DNA from: an uncultured Prevotella sp.
GTDB taxonomy: Bacteria > Bacteroidota > Bacteroidia > Bacteroidales > Bacteroidaceae
DNA length: 6,928 nucleotides
Direction of reading: 5' to 3'
Assembly: GCA_900553965.1 (NCBI GenBank)
Contig: USFX01000148.1
Span: 1-6,928 of the forward strand
Shown here: piece after piece, positions 6,694-6,928 of the stretch
Layout: every line of letters starts with the position of its first letter
How positions within the stretch are numbered: position 1 is the stretch's first letter
Translations under genes and position numbers: made by a program
Notes under the pieces: generated by a model
Told to the model about the DNA's origin: nothing
Database searches by the model: none
The model's input: only the letters and a program-made list of their open reading frames with translations

Positions 6694-6766
6694 AACAAAA
6701 AAGTTTGTTTTTTTAGAAAAAAGTTGGTTTGGGGCGTGGAGAGGGGTGATTATGTTGTTCATGGAA

Positions 6767-6865
6767 GGTGTTGCAGAACTATATAATTCGTCCAACCTGT
6801 AGGGACATCGATTTGCGATGTTCATTGAATATCAGTTGATTACGTCAAGAGGGTGTTGCAGAACT
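6767..6865. repeat. Duplicated 14-mer GGTGTTGCAGAACT flanking a hairpin
   Basis: Exact copies lie at 6767-6780 and 6852-6865, 85 bases apart in the same orientation. Between them ACATCG-ATTTG-CGATGT (6805-6821) forms a perfect six-base-pair stem with a five-base loop. Direct repeats enclosing a hairpin suggest a small non-coding interspersed repeat, or two members of a dispersed intergenic motif. There is no transposase. Confidence 0.7.
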
Positions 6866-6898
6866 CGCATAGGAGCCTTTAAGTGGGGTAATCTTAGT

Positions 6899-6919
6899 CC
6901 CCTCCTTTTGAAGGAGGGG
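6899..6919. repeat. Strong hairpin, nine-base-pair stem, three-base loop
   Basis: CCCCTCCTT, loop TTG, AAGGAGGGG is a perfect inverted repeat. It is followed by TTAGGGGTG rather than a T run, so it looks more like the palindromic intergenic repeats frequent in Bacteroidota than a classical terminator. It could still end transcription of a gene beyond the right edge. Confidence 0.75.
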
Positions 6920-6928
6920 TTAGGGGTG

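Larger units (their letters stand above)
6660..6928. other. Non-coding region upstream of the sigma gene
   Basis: These 269 bases to the window edge carry, from left to right, the possible sigma promoter, A and T tracts (6696-6722), the duplicated 14-mer with its hairpin, and the strong edge hairpin. Short open frames here have no coding character. Confidence 0.6.

Noticed and set aside
6660..6698. N-terminal extension of the sigma factor by 13 residues
   Set aside because: It needs a TTG start and adds nothing that belongs to the sigma family; the ATG at 6659 gives a normal ECF length.
6640..6825. 61-codon minus-strand frame upstream of the sigma gene
   Set aside because: It covers the promoter tracts and the hairpin and overlaps the sigma start; there is no coding character or ribosome site.

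Overview
The window reads as a piece of a Bacteroidota (Bacteroidales) chromosome, most likely Prevotella-like. The reasons are the encoded families (a large beta-barrel with an N-terminal carboxypeptidase-regulatory-like domain and plug, and a DUF4369-like plus TlpA-like thioredoxin-fold protein), signal peptides ending in A-Q, little Shine-Dalgarno sequence before most genes, GC-rich coding DNA with AT-rich gaps, and small hairpin repeats of the kind common between genes in this group. The genus is an inference.

All four genes lie on the minus strand, so the reading order runs from right to left: an ECF sigma factor (6659 to 6153), a single-pass membrane protein that is probably its anti-sigma factor (6156 to 5320, overlapping the sigma gene by ATGA), a 183-base gap with an unusual inverted and direct repeat set, a 685-residue exported protein with a C-terminal thioredoxin-like domain (5136 to 3079), a gap with a likely terminator, and a 936-residue outer-membrane beta-barrel protein (2843 to 33). 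The right-hand 269 bases upstream of the sigma gene hold no credible gene but carry a duplicated 14-mer and two hairpins. The left edge holds two perfect copies of a 14-base tandem repeat directly after the barrel gene's stop codon.

The inferred logic is an envelope-signalling cassette: a cytoplasmic ECF sigma factor is held by a membrane partner whose long T/A/Q/S-rich periplasmic linker and helical C-terminus could sense the periplasm or a downstream protein, and the effector genes encode a periplasmic thioredoxin-fold protein and an outer-membrane barrel. The most unusual point is that the thioredoxin-like domain has lost both active-site cysteines (D-G-A-S in place of C-x-x-C) while keeping the cis-proline, so it is unlikely to be a disulfide reductase and may act as a binding or scaffold protein. 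The anti-sigma candidate lacks the periplasmic FecR domain and the barrel protein lacks an evident STN signalling domain, so this is not a standard FecI-FecR-FecA unit. Whether all four genes form one regulon is not shown by the sequence alone.
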